From positions 15,066,001 through 15,130,000 of the forward strand of contig CM059622.1 of NCBI GenBank assembly GCA_030435675.1: a stretch of 64,000 nt of DNA. Direction: 5' to 3'. Positions 33,467 through 45,676 of this stretch are shown piece after piece; the stretch's first letter is position 1, and the number at the start of each line of letters is the position of its first letter. Source of the stretch: Steinernema hermaphroditum. Lineage: Eukaryota; Nematoda; Chromadorea; Rhabditida; Steinernematidae. The notes under the pieces were generated by a model. That model was not told the origin of the DNA and did not search any database. It saw only the letters and a list, made by a program, of their open reading frames with translations. The translations under genes were made by a program, and so were the position numbers.

Positions 33467-34763
33467 CGCCACGGCTGGGGTGCGAGGAGTCGAGTGGCCG
33501 AAGCGCTCTTAAGTGACAGCTTAGGACTGTTTGTATTTGCGCTCATTAGCCCTGCGCAACTCCCCTTTCTCGCAGGATTTCGGTTCCAATTGTCCACTCC
33601 TAAAGCGCTTTGTTCGATGGAGTTAAAAGTCGCGGAAAAAACATGGCCTCTGCGGAGTGTACTCTTGTAAACAGCGACTGGAACATGGGTGTGGGGGAGG
33701 ACTATCAACACCCGTGGCACTTGTATACAGCCGCTTACGTTCAGCTAAAGAATCTGACCCCAGACCAAGTTTATAGGTTTATTGGATACCAAATTCCACC
33801 TCGTTCCTCAAAACAGAGTGGGGCTAAGATTAGGGGACTTTAACGCACACAAACCAGCCTCGATTGAGAATTTCTGGTCTCAAAAGCATCAACGTTGCGT
33901 CCGATGTTGACGCGTTGAGCTCCTTTGTTCTGCGTGTTGTTCCTAATTCAAACATTTTCTCATGGTAAGTATACTACAACAGAGAGCTACTGAATGGATA
34001 ACTGAAACAATCACATGAAACTTTCAATAATCTTTTTTCATTCCAACCGACCTGCGGAATGTTTAATGAAGTGGCAGAAAGGTAGGAAAAATAGCGAAAG
34101 GTAAGGACTTCCAAAACTATTCGGAATGAACCAGATAGAATTAAGAGCTACTGAATGAATATGGTGGATATTAGAAACAAAACCGACTAAGAAGTGTGGT
34201 CATCAAAGCGACCATTGTTGTGATGTTGGGGTTGACACAGGGAGTACACGACCAGTCCTTCACCCCTTTGCTACATCCCCTATATATAAATGGAGAACCG
34301 ACGGGTCCGTTGGTCTGTTTGTGTGTGTGTTTTTCCGTGAGCACGGGGAAAACACCCACACAAAATAAGGACCCCGAAGGGAGCCGAACCCGACACCGCC
34401 CGCTTACAAACGAAGCACGTTCGCAATGAGCCACACAAGCAGTTGAAATGGTAACGCTATACTTCCACCATATCTCTGGGGACGCAAGGCTTTGCGTTTC
34501 TTTACAGTTTTTGTGGCGTTTTTAGCGTGTTTTTTAACTTGCAGTTTTTTGGACAACTTCAGTCATTTGCATAAGCACCAATTTTGCCGCCCGCAGGACT
34601 ATGGTGTCTTGCCGCCCGCAGGGCTTTTAGTACCTGGAGGGCGCGAATTCGCGCGCTGCCGGGTTTATACTAATAATACGCTGACACAATTATACACGGT
34701 ATTCAGTATACAGCGTGAGGAAGCCATCTAGGCTGTCCACCAACGGACATGTCTGATCTGCCC
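33467..34763. other. intergenic, tRNA-like relic, no gene seen
   Basis: A short direct repeat (GCCCGCAGG...TTGCCGCCCGCAGG) lies near 34588-34622. Open frames are not supported by motifs or splice context. Confidence 0.4.
34371..34440 (-). pseudogene. tRNA-like relic
   Basis: On the minus strand a GTGTGGCTCATTGCGAACG string resembles an A box and GTCGGGTTCGGCTCCC a B box, about 35 nt apart, but acceptor arms do not pair. Likely a decayed tRNA or a tRNA-derived SINE head. Confidence 0.4.
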
Positions 34764-37700
34764 TCAGCAACCATGCTCGTCCATGATAATCTTGTGGTTT
34801 TCATATCCAGAGAAGGCCTCGGGGAACTTGGTCAGCAATCGGTTCAAAAGCCAGTCTTCAGAGTTTGCAAGTTGCATTGCTTCGGTTTGGGGACGGTATT
34901 CGAACCAGTTCTTCATCTGCTGTACAGTGTATTTAGGACGAACTCGATGGTCGTCGCGCACCCTATCCTGATTCATTTGGTTGCTTAGAGAGCGCACCAA
35001 CTTTGTGTCTTCACACGTTCCCTAAAAAAACTGCATATACTCCAAGATACAGGGTATAGATTGTGCACCTGCCCAACGAAGCGATAGATGTAGACAGGCT
35101 TATCTTGGCCATAGCGATACGGACGGTCGGCGGCTTGGTTGTTGCTCGAAGGCGTCCAGTCGACGTCAAACAAAACAACACGGTTCGCACCCGTATAGCT
35201 AACTCCGATATTGTTAGCTTTGGTAGAGAGGAGTAAAAGACGAATCGTAGGGTCGTTCTTGTCATTGAACTGTGTGCGCCACTTCTCACGCTGGTCTTGG
35301 GGTGTTTTTCCATTGATTACACAAAAATGGCTGTTTTGACTCCACTTTAAATCGATCTTGACCATGCCAGCGATGTGGTCGAGGGTGTCCAGTGATTGTG
35401 AGAAAACAATACTAGTAAAATCAAAGCGTATATCATATCTCTGGAAGGCAAACATACAGCTTATCGTTGATCTCAGCGCATGTCAGGATTATCTCCTTTA
35501 AAAGAAGCATCTTGTAGCTTAGGCTCACGTCATCTTTGTCTACCCCGATTTCGATGTTTATCTCTTGCAAAATCTTCCACATTTTTGGATGCTCTACTCG
35601 TTTCTGAAAAGTCAATAACCACAATATCAAATGTCAGCTGATCCCACCTTTTCCGCGCTCTTGTAGAGCACATTAGGGTGGGCGAGCAGAAGAATGAAGG
35701 TGTAATTCTGTGCAATCACACTCTTGTACAGGCCCCTTCTGTTAATTAAGTCAATCAGCATGTTGTACAATTCACGCTGTTGCTTCGTTTGTCGAATGAA
35801 CAAAACGATGTCGGTCTTTGGAAGCACTTTGGGTAGCTTCGATTTCTCCCTCTGAAAATCTCGCAGTGGATTTTCCTATTACGATAAAAAACCTGGACGT
35901 TGCTTCTCAGATTGTGATGAATTTCTGAGCAGCGCTGTTCCATGGTCATTATTTGCGCCGGGGAGGCATCAACCACATTTCCAGGCTCTATTTCGTTCTT
36001 TACGATCTTGATGAACTCAGACGGTAGCAGATCCTCTCGAAGGAATTCTATGACATTGTGGTCTGCAGTGCTACTTTATGTAAATACAGAATCTGTAGAA
36101 CTTACAGTCAGTTAATTTACCCACAATCGGGGTGCCCGACAACCCGAGACGTCGCTGTGTGACAATTTGTGCTGCTTTCTTTGCTGTCTTTGTGCTCGCA
36201 TTCTTGATGCAATGAATTTCGTCGAGGATCGCGATGTCAGGAGCCGTTCGATAAAGCGTAAAGTCTGAATCGGTTTCAATATTTGTAATTCGGAAAAGCT
36301 CGTAGTTCGTAATGAGCACACAGTGCTTGTGATTTTGCGCCCATTGACGGAGAATCTGTCTTCGCTGGCCATCTTTGTGCTTATCTGCTTCAATTATCTT
36401 AATCTGAAAGGAAGAGTAATCTTAGGGTGAACGCACTACGAAATTTGATCATAGCGTGTTGTCAATGTGTTGCCAGAAAATCTCCAAAGTGAAGAGATAA
36501 TATCCACCTCAAAAATTCTAAGGTCCTTGTTGTCTTTAGGCAACCATTTCGCGAACTCGTTATTCCAGTGCGTTAGCACATTCTTTGGACATAGGACCAG
36601 AGCCTTGAGCGGCTTGGAAACATGGCTGGCAGCCATAGCTGTATGCAGAAAGGCAATTGCTGTCAATGTTTTCCCGGTTCCCATGTCGAAATCCAGCAAA
36701 GCTACAATTATTGTCGTCTTCCTTTTGTCGTCACAATATGGGATGTACCTCCGGTTTCCTTTTCCATGAGCAACTCGTAAGCAAAGAGTGCACCCTTGAT
36801 TTGATGAGGGTTCATGACCCGAGCTAAATCTGGGTGTACGGTATTCCTTTGACCATCACCGAGAGGGGCACTAGGCGCAGCTTTCACAAGGCGAGTCGGT
36901 AAAACAGGTTTCACGTCGATTTTGAGTGTTTCTCCTTTCACCCACCGATTGCGAAAGACGGTATCTGTAATGTTCTTCTTTTAAAGGTAGTGAGAAATGT
37001 CAAATCTTTTGCTTTAACAGCTTTTGCAACTACCTCGAAATTCTAGGTTGAATGAGTCTTGCTTTATGATGTCTGGGTCAGGCTCCTCCTTTTTGATTTG
37101 CGACAAGTCGGGATACAAACGTCTTGGTCGTGATGATTCGCCATTTCGCAACCGACTTCCTCTTGGCTGTTCTTCCCTGGCAGGACTTCCTTCATATCCG
37201 CTGTCATATGATTTGACATCTTCTTCTTTGATGGCCACCTGCAATTCATTATGTATCAACGCAGCACAGCAAGCTAACGGTGTTCCGCTTTATGGTCATA
37301 CTAATGGCTTGTTCATAAGGTAGCCGTCCCCATCCATGTCGCTGTCGCTGTCACGGTTTCCATGTGACGTGGAAAGGATGGGGGACAGGGCAGGGCATCA
37401 TGGACCGGAGAAAGGATGAGCTGGGGCACGGTCCGGGTACATCAGTGTGGAAAGTGTTTAAAGTGACTCGAAGAGAATGAGTCAGTTTCAGAGGAGGCTA
37501 TCTAGCCCAAAACATGAAGGCATTCAGCATGCAGAAACGCATGAATCATGAAGCAGTAAACAACACACAGGCCGCCGTAGGCGACCGCAGCTGCTAATGG
37601 CATGTTCATAAGGTAGCCGTCCCCGTCTCCGTGACCGGAACTGACACCGTTTCCATATGAATACAAAATGGTTACGGCGCCGGCGAAGGAGATGGGGACC

Positions 37701-37832
37701 TTACTAACCTTACATAAGTTGCTGTTTCCACAGCATTTTTCATGTGCATACAACGCTTACGTTTGATAGCAACCTCACAGATGAGCTGGTGGAATTGGTT
37801 GGTTTCGTCAACTCTTTGCGATCGTCTGTCAT
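34764..37832 (-). CDS. SNF2-family ATPase, ATRX/ARIP4-like (gene A)
   Basis: Ten exons reconstructed on the minus strand, starting with ATG at 37832, 21 nt after a GGTTTTCAG acceptor (possible trans-splicing); about 704 aa. SNF2 motifs: MNPHQIKGALFAYELL; motif I LLDFDMGTGKTLTAIAF; VLCPKNVLTHW; LITNYELFRI; motif II IAILDEIHCIK; motif III RRLGLSGTPI; then IVFSQSLDTLDHIAG, STKANNIGVSYTGANRVV and motif VI YRYGQDKPVYIYRFVGQGT. The YHNVIEFLREDLLPSEF segment and the RYGQxKPxYIYR box are of ATRX/ARIP4 type, ATPases that remodel chromatin. Motif I has DMGTGK where DMGLGK is usual, and motif II is DEIH. It lacks ADD or other recognisable accessory domains; the N-terminus is short and acidic-basic (SQIKKEEPDPD). 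Intron 1 is about 530 bp. A damaged partial copy lies at 48021-48560. Confidence 0.85.
37235..37760 (-). repeat. large intron of gene A with a duplicated motif
   Basis: Within this intron the string TTCATAAGGTAGCCGTCCCC occurs twice (about 37313-37332 and 37606-37625), each followed by related sequence; read on the minus strand both give DGDGYLMN. A minus frame at 37502-37753 ends in a hydrophobic stretch (AAAVAYGGLCVVYCFMIHAF). This may be a tiny nested gene with a duplicated fragment, or just a repeat. Confidence 0.4.
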
Positions 37833-38599
37833 TCTGTCGGCTTCCTCAGAAATCTGAAAACCATTATGCAGGGTAAATTGAGCTGGCTCTCTTTTTGTGA
37901 CCCATTCGACACAATAGTGTACTTTTCGGACTGCCTTTATGTCTTCTCTCTACATACACGCAATCAGTGGTACATATATCTATGGGTAACAAGTCAACGT
38001 GGACCTAAGACAAGGAATCACACAGCCGCTTCGAATATTACGACCGCGTGCTGGGCGGTAAAACAGTACAATTAATGATAAAGCAGCGATAAAGAACAGC
38101 ACTGCGGCAATTGTCAGAGGCCATAGTGTATGTGTATTGTTTATGTGTATTTATGTGTATTGTGTATTCAGTGATTCACGTTCTGCTCAACTTTTCTCTA
38201 AGGGAACGTCAAACAGAGGTTCTTTCTACCCTAGGTTCGTACCGGAAACTGAACAGCTTAAAATGATTCCACTAACAGAGAATGCCGGTAAAACATGTAG
38301 AACATTTTTTTGCGTGTTCTATTGATCATTGGCGTACTTGTTATTGCCAATAAACAGCTGATAACTTCCGAGCCTACATCTCCATACGGCCCTTTATGAG
38401 CATTCACTGTTGTCGAAAAGCTAAAATAAGAACAGTGCGATATGAAATAAGAAATAAACCGGTTTGGAGCATTCTTAATGCTGGAACACTTAATAACTAA
38501 ACTGAACGACCGAGGGCATGAATAAATGATACTGCATTGAAGGTTATCCTCGTGCAGATCTTAATTTAACGACCTTAACTAAACCCTTATAAGTACCTG
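37833..38599. other. intergenic, no gene seen
   Basis: AT-rich with short frames only. Confidence 0.4.
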
Positions 38600-38768
38600 A
38601 TCACTTCTAGTGATTATAAAATCTGAGTGATGTGCAAAGTGTAGTTCGTGATTCTTCCACTCCACAACAGCTTCAGGAACATCTGCTAAGACACTTTTTA
38701 GCATTTCGTCATCGGAAGGCGCCAGAGCTGTGAGTGACTAATGCAAACATTGGGCAGAAAATTATTGT
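38600..38768 (-). pseudogene. decayed copy of the 3' end of SNF2 gene B
   Basis: The plus strand matches 40500-40680, the last exon of gene B, with many substitutions (shared ATGTGCAAAGTGTAGTTCGTG-like and CCACAACAGCTTCAGGAACA). The copy breaks off at about 38768 and joins GTCCCAATTCCCTCTGGAA, a string that also occurs in the inverted-duplication arms near 39690 and 51270. Confidence 0.75.
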
Positions 38769-39357
38769 CCCAATTCCCTCTGGAATAGGATAAGGCCTGT
38801 TTTATCCCACAGTGTCCCAAGAAACAGTCAAAAGCGCCACAGTGTTTGCCGTCTGATCAGATCAGTGGTACCTGTTATGACGGACAGGTCTAATCAATGG
38901 TCAAGGCAGCGACTGTGAAGTATGTAAACTTAAACGTTTCGGATATATCCACGAATATCGTTTTGCGTCATAAGGAGAGGGGCATCTTGACGAGGCTGAC
39001 TTTATACAAATGGCCGGCAAGTTGAAGCGAGTGGATCGAAGAGCTTCTGTGCCAACATCAGCTCACCTACTTTGACGCTGATTTCTCGACGAAAAACGTG
39101 TTTAGCTTAGCATGACTTGGTCTTTTCTGTTGGATTGCATGGTTCAAACGATGCAGCTGGGTGATGTACAAGTTTGGTCGCCGTCTTCTTCCACTGCAGC
39201 ACTGCACACTTCCGCCACATTTTGACCTCGACGGAAGGCGAAAGGAAGCACATGCCGTAGATGGTGCTTTTTGCCTCCTGGAAACTGTATCTGAATACCC
39301 TAAAATTCAGACACAGTATGACCATAAAATAAAAAGTGTTACCACACTAATGTACCA

Positions 39358-39393
39358 CATTTTCCTTGGTCGTTCGATGGACCAAGGAAAATG
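39358..39393. repeat. 36-bp palindrome at the left duplication breakpoint
   Basis: CATTTTCCTTGGTC and GACCAAGGAAAATG are exact reverse complements separated by 8 bp. The palindrome spans the end of homology with the right arm (39372). Confidence 0.85.
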
Positions 39394-39462
39394 GAATTGA
39401 TTTTACGTGCAATTTTGACTATAACACCCGTCGGTTGTATCTTGATACTGGTATGGCTTGAT
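39385..39462 (+). pseudogene. 3' fragment of the MDSVPYEFC-type gene
   Basis: Reads WTKENGIDFTCNFDYNTRR...YLDTGMA stop, the same C-terminus as the full gene at 51499-52416, with one Leu-to-Ile difference. It is cut at the palindromic breakpoint, so no upstream coding sequence remains. Confidence 0.85.
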
Positions 39463-40127
39463 TACGACAATGCTTAACATTCTCATAAATATGTGTTTAA
39501 TTGTTTTCCGTTTCCGTTTCATGGTGTTCAAATAAAGTTTCGATTCGATGAGTCTCCCAACTTTATCGATGAACAGTGAAAAACACCATCCTTCCGATCG
39601 GTGGCGAGCGGTCGGTCCTCCATTCGCTCTCTGAGTCTCTGGTTGGTCAGACGGCAAACCCTGTGGCATGTGTGAGTGTTCCGGCTTCCAGAGGGAATTG
39701 GGACACCCGGAAGACGTAGTCCCACCACCTCTGACCACAAGATGTCCGATGCCGGGAATCCGGTCGTTTCTTTGTCCCCGCGAACGGTCGAAAATTTGCC
39801 TAGTATATTAGGGAGGCCGGGAGCCGGCTCGGAGCCGCACGAGCTGAGCCGGAGCCGATTCTGATTTCGTGAGCCGAGTCGAAGCGGGTGGTACGAGCCG
39901 CGCCAAACAAACCACTACGCTTTGAGGTCCCAGAGAAGTTTTGTTTCGAATTTAGAAGTGTCAGCAAATGCCACTGCCACCAAGTTGCTAGTGTTTGCCG
40001 ATGTGCGAAATATTTTTTGCCTTGATCACTTTGTTATCAATGAGCATCACTCTGAATAGTTATTTCTGCATAAGAATGTTATTTTTTTCGCCTTTCATGC
40101 GTTGTGAAGTTGGATGAAATAGAAAGT

Positions 40128-40201
40128 GTAGAGTGGGGATTCGAACCGGTGACTTCAAACATGATAGGCAGGTGCCATACCCACTGCGCCATATTGACAG
40201 G
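40128..40201 (-). pseudogene. tRNA-derived element, left copy
   Basis: On the minus strand TGGCGCAGTGGG fits the A box and GGTTCGAATCC the B box of a Pol III promoter. Acceptor and anticodon stems do not close, so it is not a working tRNA. A diverged copy lies in the right arm near 50740-50815. Confidence 0.6.
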
Positions 40202-40494
40202 AAGATTTGTTGCGCCAAACTCGCCTATCGTTTGCCCCCAGTCTCGCGTGGATCTTAGAGTTATGATATATGATCAACTGTTCCCTTGTTAGCTGTAGCG
40301 ATGCAAACATTTAAGGGGGGGTTAAATAGGAAACAATCAGAACGTGTTATTCCATTTAAGTGTTACCAAAAAACAATTATTTCCAAAAAAAAACAATAAT
40401 GGCCTCATTAATATCGCTCATCCATCGAGCTTGACTCAGCCACGTAACTTGCTTCAGCGGCCTTTTTCTCCTAAATTCGACCACTAAACAGTTA

Positions 40495-43400
40495 TCACCA
40501 TCTCATCACTTCTACCTCGTCAGTGAGCTCAAACTCTGGGTGGTGAGCAAAGTGTAGTTCGTGGTTCTTCCACTCCACAACAGCTTCAGGAACATCTGCT
40601 AAGACATCGTTCAGCATTGTGTCGTCCGAATGCGGCAGAGCCGGGAGTGACGGATCGTAAATGTTGGGGCGAAAATTACTGTAAAGGTCTTTCAGTTCTT
40701 TTTCGGTAAACTCGCTCTCGATTTGCGACTGATCTTCCACGCGCCTTCCAGTGGAAATTTTGGCAATTTGCCGCTTGTAGTCGCGTTCCTCCAGCGTTGC
40801 CTAAAACACCAAGATTTAGGATGGAAATGATCTTTGTCGATTTTGTGTTAGGCTTGCCTGGGCAACAAGACGATAAACGTAAACGGCTTTCTCTTGACCA
40901 AGTCTGTATGTTCTGTACGTGGCCTGCTCGTCATTCGACGGGTTCGGAGACACGTCAAATATGACGACCCGACTCGCTCCCTGGAGGTTCAACCCACAGC
41001 AACCGGCTTTCGTCGACACAATTACGAGGCGAACATTGGAGGAAGATTTGTTGAAGACGTCCGCATATTGTTCACGTTCCACTGATTCTACGAATCCACT
41101 AATTGTATAGAAGTTCTCTCCCTCTTTCCAGTTCTTTATGTTCTGCAGAGTCCGTTTCAAGAGTCCAATTGTATCCAGATGTTGAGAGAAAATCAACCTA
41201 ATATTGAGGGCAATCTTACATCCGAAAATCCTCATGACTCACAGTTTCTCTCCCTTCTCTTCACACTTCTTGATTAGCGATAGAACGAAGAGTAGCTTAT
41301 AACTCAACTCGATAATGTACTCATCTTCGTGGCACACAAAACCGTTCTCGATGAACTTCTGGACAGACTCGTTGGGATAACCGTACTCGTCACTGTGATT
41401 CTAAAGAAGATATCTAATGGTCGTGATAACCCGTCATCAACTACCTTTGAAGCGTTGATCAAAAGGTAAGGATGGGTCCACATTCTTCTCAGTAAGTGAT
41501 AATTCATCAAATAGCTGCCTTTTATTTTCTTTTCCACAAGCGACTGTACATGGTGTCCGTAGAGAGTACGCTGCTTTGCTGATAGTCGCATGAAAATAAC
41601 GAAATCTCGGCGTGGAGGCATGACTGCGGGATCGTGGTGACGTCGCTGAACGCTTTCTATTGGGTTGAACTATTGAAAATTTCGCATAGCGTAGAAATCT
41701 CACAATTTCGCATTATTTACGTCCTCGGGGAAATGGATGGGCACGTTGTCAACTTACATTATGATTACCGACTTGTACAACGAATTCCTTTTGATGTAGG
41801 AGTCCTATTCTGTTTTTATCACCATTTTTTTGCCACCTCGAGATGACGAAGTTCGAAGTGATGTAGGGGTGTCCTATGGCATTAATTGTGTGGTGGACGG
41901 CGGCTGTCTTCAGCCACGTACATCGTTGGGTCTTACCTACTGAATGCACCTATTGCGGTGTTTGTCATATATCGTAACATGAGCTAATCTCAAAAAGATG
42001 AAACTGCCAAATCAAGATGTTCTCTTAACTCCAATGTTTCCAATAAGTTAAGTTACATAACAGGTGATAGAGACATGCAGCAGGTAGCTATCACTCACAG
42101 CTATCATGCTCACATAGTGACTCCACGAGGTCATTTCAACCTTAAGGAAACATAGGCCAAATGTTGAAAAAAATGACCCTTGGATTCACGAAAAGTCCGA
42201 CTACCCGAGGCCGCATCTTTTCAAGTTGACCTCCATAATGGCTCTCCATGTTGATCTGAGAGGTTCGCCTTTTGCTGTTCTTATAGCACTCTCTTCGCCC
42301 TATCTTACTGTCATCTGTACTCCTTTACAGATGACGATGCCAGAGAGAACCACTCAAAATAAAAGAAAGACGTCGAACATTGGACCAAAACATTTTTCGT
42401 CCCCAAACCCCTTGCGTTCTATGAAAGAGGGATCCGGCTTTTACCCGAGAAGTGACCTGCCGTTGTTCAGTCAGAAAGTCAATAAAGCCTACATAGCGAC
42501 CCTGCGAGCTCACTTCTACTTTAAAGAAAAAAGGGCCAAATGTTGAAAAAATGACACTTTAGTGCCTCAAACCTCAAATTTTTTTTCATTCACAACGGAC
42601 CCTCCTAAAGTGTCCCTCGCAGATTGAAATTAAATTTGTGCAGTATGATAGGCATAGGGGTACTAGAGTACCTGAACGAGGTTAGAAAGGTGGGGGGGAA
42701 AGGTTGGTTTCCCTTTTGTTCGGTGATTCAAATTCAAAAGTGACCTACGTGAACATGTTTTTCGTTCAGCGAATGCAGTACGTACGAACGCTCGTTCATC
42801 ATTTGACGCTGTTCATCGGTAGCGTCCTTGGTTTGACCTGCTTCTATATGATCACTGAATAGTTCTTTGAAGCGTTTCTCTGTGCCCAGATTTGGATATG
42901 TGAAGCCAACGCAGCAACGGTCTGCAACATCAGTGCTCTTCATAACTCAGCTTGATTCACAAGCTACTTACATTCCTCAAGATTATTCTGGAAAATCGTG
43001 CCAGTGATGCCAAGACGTCGTTCAGTTTTTGTGTTTGTGATGATCTTTGTCAGCTGCGACTTCTTGCCCTTTATGCGATGCATTTCATCGCAAAACAAAA
43101 TATCCGGTCCCGGACTGACCAGATATTTGTAAAAAACTCCATCGTCGTTGTTGCTAACAAACGTTCTGTACCGATCGTATCCGAGTATGAGAACACAGGG
43201 TGTTTCGGAGTTGTACCAGTAGTGGATGGCCGATTTGTTGCTGGTAGAAACAGTGAGAACCTGAAAACCGCGATAAGCAATGAGGGCCCAACTACTGTTA
43301 TTACCTGAAAAGGTCGGCTTTCTGCAGGGCACCTCAGAGTGAACTCCTTCTCCCAAGTAGATATAAGCCCAGCAGGACAGAAAACTGCGATTCGCTTGAA

Positions 43401-45269
43401 CTTTTTCCTCAGAGTTTCATTGCGACAAATTGCCGTTATAAACGCGATCACCTGGAAGGTCTTTCCCATGCCCATGCAATGGTTAAGAATGCCTAAAGGA
43501 AAAACGGAGTCAGTTTAAGTGAATGGTCATGGATGCGTTTCACAAGTAAACGAAGTACAATTGATAAACAAAATAATGAAATTGCGAATTGCGGTGGAAC
43601 CTCGAGGATCCTTAGGATATTTCCTTTCTAAAGGGTCCCTTTAGACTCGTATATGAAATCTGCTTCCTAGAGGAGTGGTTTTTAACTTTTTGAATATCCA
43701 TTTCATTGCATAACATGTAATGTATTGAGTTGATCCATAGAAAATGGCGGATTTTCTGAACATCCTTTAATTTTTCAATATTTGCTGCCATGGCCAAACC
43801 AATGGGTACATTGTTGAGTACAGTTAATTCTCCCCCCGAAACTATGACTGGCGACTTGTCCATTACATTTCTCCTGATGTTGGAGGCCTATTCTGTCGTG
43901 ATGACCATTTTTCTGACACCTTGAGATGGCGAAATGCGAAATGATGTGCGGGCTTCTTATGATATTCATTGTGTGATGTACAACGACTGTCTTCAATCAC
44001 GTACATCGTTGTGTTTTGCCTACCGAATGCACCTATCGCTGGGGTTGTCATGCATGAGCTAATCTCAAAAAGATGGTTTTGTCGGATCACCATGCCCCGT
44101 TAACTCCAATGGTTCCAAATGGTTTTTTTACCATATAACAGATAATATAGACATACAGCAGGTAGCTATCACTCACAGCTACCATGTCCATATAGCGACT
44201 CTACGAGCTCATTTCTACTTTAAGGAAATCAAGGCCAAATGTTGAAAAAATGACCGTTGGATCCACAAAGACTACGACTAGTCGAGACCTCACATTTTCA
44301 AGTTGACCTCCACAATCGCTCTCCACTTTGAGCTGAGATGTTTGCTTTTTCCTATTATTATGGTACTCTCTTCGCTCTATCTAACTGACATTTGTGCTGA
44401 CCCGTAAATGATGAAATTAGAGGAAACCACTCAGAATAAGACAAAGAGGTCGAAAATTTGACCAAAATATTTTTCGACCTCATACCCCTTGTGTTCTATG
44501 AAGAAGGGATCCAGCTTTTGTACAAGAAGTGGGCTTCAGTTCTTCAGTCAAATAGTCAATACCAGAAATGATAGGCACACATATATGTTAAGAAAGAGCT
44601 ACTTAAACCATCCGCCATTTTTCATGGATCAACCCAATATAAGAAATGCCGTGTCATTTAAATAATGTGCTGATAATTGACTAAGCCAAAACTGCTTTAT
44701 GGCCTACCCAAAAAGATGACCATTGTGCAAATGTCTTTTGTAAATTGCAAATGAATTTTACTGCTTTTCATGGTGAATTTAAGAGTTGCGAGTCCTGAAG
44801 CGAGTTCAAACTCATTTGGATTGCGAATTCGATCACTTTTTACTACCATAAACGATTAAAAAGTAGCACACTTCCCAGTTAAGTTTAAGCTTACCGCCAT
44901 GTCCTGTGTTGCGGTCGACGTCTGCTAAAGAACCAATCAGTCTTTCGTAGATAAATTTGATCCCCTCTAGCTGATGCAGCAAAGCTTTGTTGTAATGGTG
45001 TTCATCCAAAAAAACTCCGTCATCTAACTTAAAGGACGTCGGGGTATTCTCCTTCACTTTCTTCGCATACTCAATTATGGCAAGCAATTGATCCTAGAAG
45101 CTTAAAATCAATCGAATTCAGGTGTAACTCTTACAATATCAACTGAATCTTGGCCTTGTTCTTGGCATTGCCTGAAGTGTTTGAACAGCTTCTCTTCTCT
45201 GAAAAACACAGACATTGTACACAGCTAATAAGATGCTATAACTGACAGAATGTTCTCAGCGTCAGCCAT
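40495..45269 (-). CDS. SNF2-family ATPase, ATRX/ARIP4-like (gene B)
   Basis: Ten exons on the minus strand: 45269-45247, 45198-45135, 45093-44895, 43492-43305, 43260-42972, 42921-42745, 41623-41445, 41400-41243, 41197-40858, 40800-40495; 1923 nt, 640 aa. Motifs: LLHQLEGIKFIYERL; motif I NHCMGMGKTFQVIAF; VFCPAGLISTWEKEF; LGYDRYRTFV; motif II DILFCDEMHRIK; motif III ERRLGITGTIF; MMNERSYVLHS; MPPRRDFVIFMRLS; LIFSQHLDTIGLLKR; VSTKAGCCGLNLQGASRVV; motif VI TYRTYRLGQEKAVYVYRLVAQ. Both helicase lobes are complete, so it is probably an active chromatin-remodelling ATPase. The C-terminal extension (EDQSQIESEFTEKELKDLY to DEVEVMRW) is unassigned. Intron 3 (1.4 kb) and intron 6 (1.1 kb) hold copies of one dispersed repeat. 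Intron 9 starts GCAAGC. The last three exons are duplicated in inverted form at 49540-50445. Confidence 0.9.
41660..42500 (-). repeat. dispersed repeat, copy in intron 6 of gene B
   Basis: Diverged direct copy of 43740-44530; shared strings include GCAGGTAGCTATCACTCACAG, GGCCAAATGTTGAAAAAA and TGAGCTAATCTCAAAAAGATG. It begins near CTATTGGGTTGAACTATTGAAAAT, also seen at 60205. Likely a non-autonomous transposon. Confidence 0.75.
43740..44530 (-). repeat. dispersed repeat, copy in intron 3 of gene B
   Basis: About 75-80% similar by eye to 41660-42500, in the same orientation; its first part is also similar to 60205-60440. Confidence 0.75.
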
Positions 45270-45676
45270 GACGAAGTGTCGAAAGTGGTTTTGCAGAACT
45301 CTGAAATTATATGATCACGTATCGTTATGTTCAAATCAATATATGAAATTGTTTGTACAAAGTTATTACGACGGTAAAGTAAGGAGAAACATATCGATGA
45401 CTACTTTTCTGACCACTAAACAAGTGAAAAAAATTTTGGGTTGTAGATGATGATCATTGGATGAAGCCATGCACTGCAATAGTTCAAGTGGAGCAAAGAT
45501 AATCTAGGCAGGCTGTTTGTGAAGGACGGCTGAATATCATTTGCGTCATGGTAGGAACGTTCACTGGATCGTTTAGACAGTAAAGACTACGAGCAAATGT
45601 GTCGCAGGAGGCATCGCGGGGTGTTCTTTTATGCGGCATCTTCGAGATCCGCCCCGTCCTTGTGACGTCATGACTT

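Larger units (their letters stand above)
39372..41444 (-). repeat. left arm of a 2.1-kb inverted duplication
   Basis: Nearly identical in inverted orientation to 49496-51588; translated stretches of 139 and 81 residues are identical between arms. It holds the last exons of gene B (40495-41400), a tRNA-like element near 40130-40200, and a 3' fragment of the gene at 51499-52416 (here 39372-39460, plus strand, ending at the same stop). Confidence 0.95.

Noticed and set aside
34371..34440. Functional tRNA on the minus strand
   Set aside because: A- and B-box-like strings exist but the acceptor stem does not pair and the anticodon arm is irregular.
34492..34731. Possible secreted peptide (FFTVFVAFLACFLTCSF)
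   Set aside because: Start codon is not ATG and the hydrophobic run is a T-rich tract; downstream is a short GC repeat.
40919..41110. Plus-strand frames opposite gene B exon 9
   Set aside because: They are antisense shadows of a conserved helicase lobe with motif VI on the minus strand.
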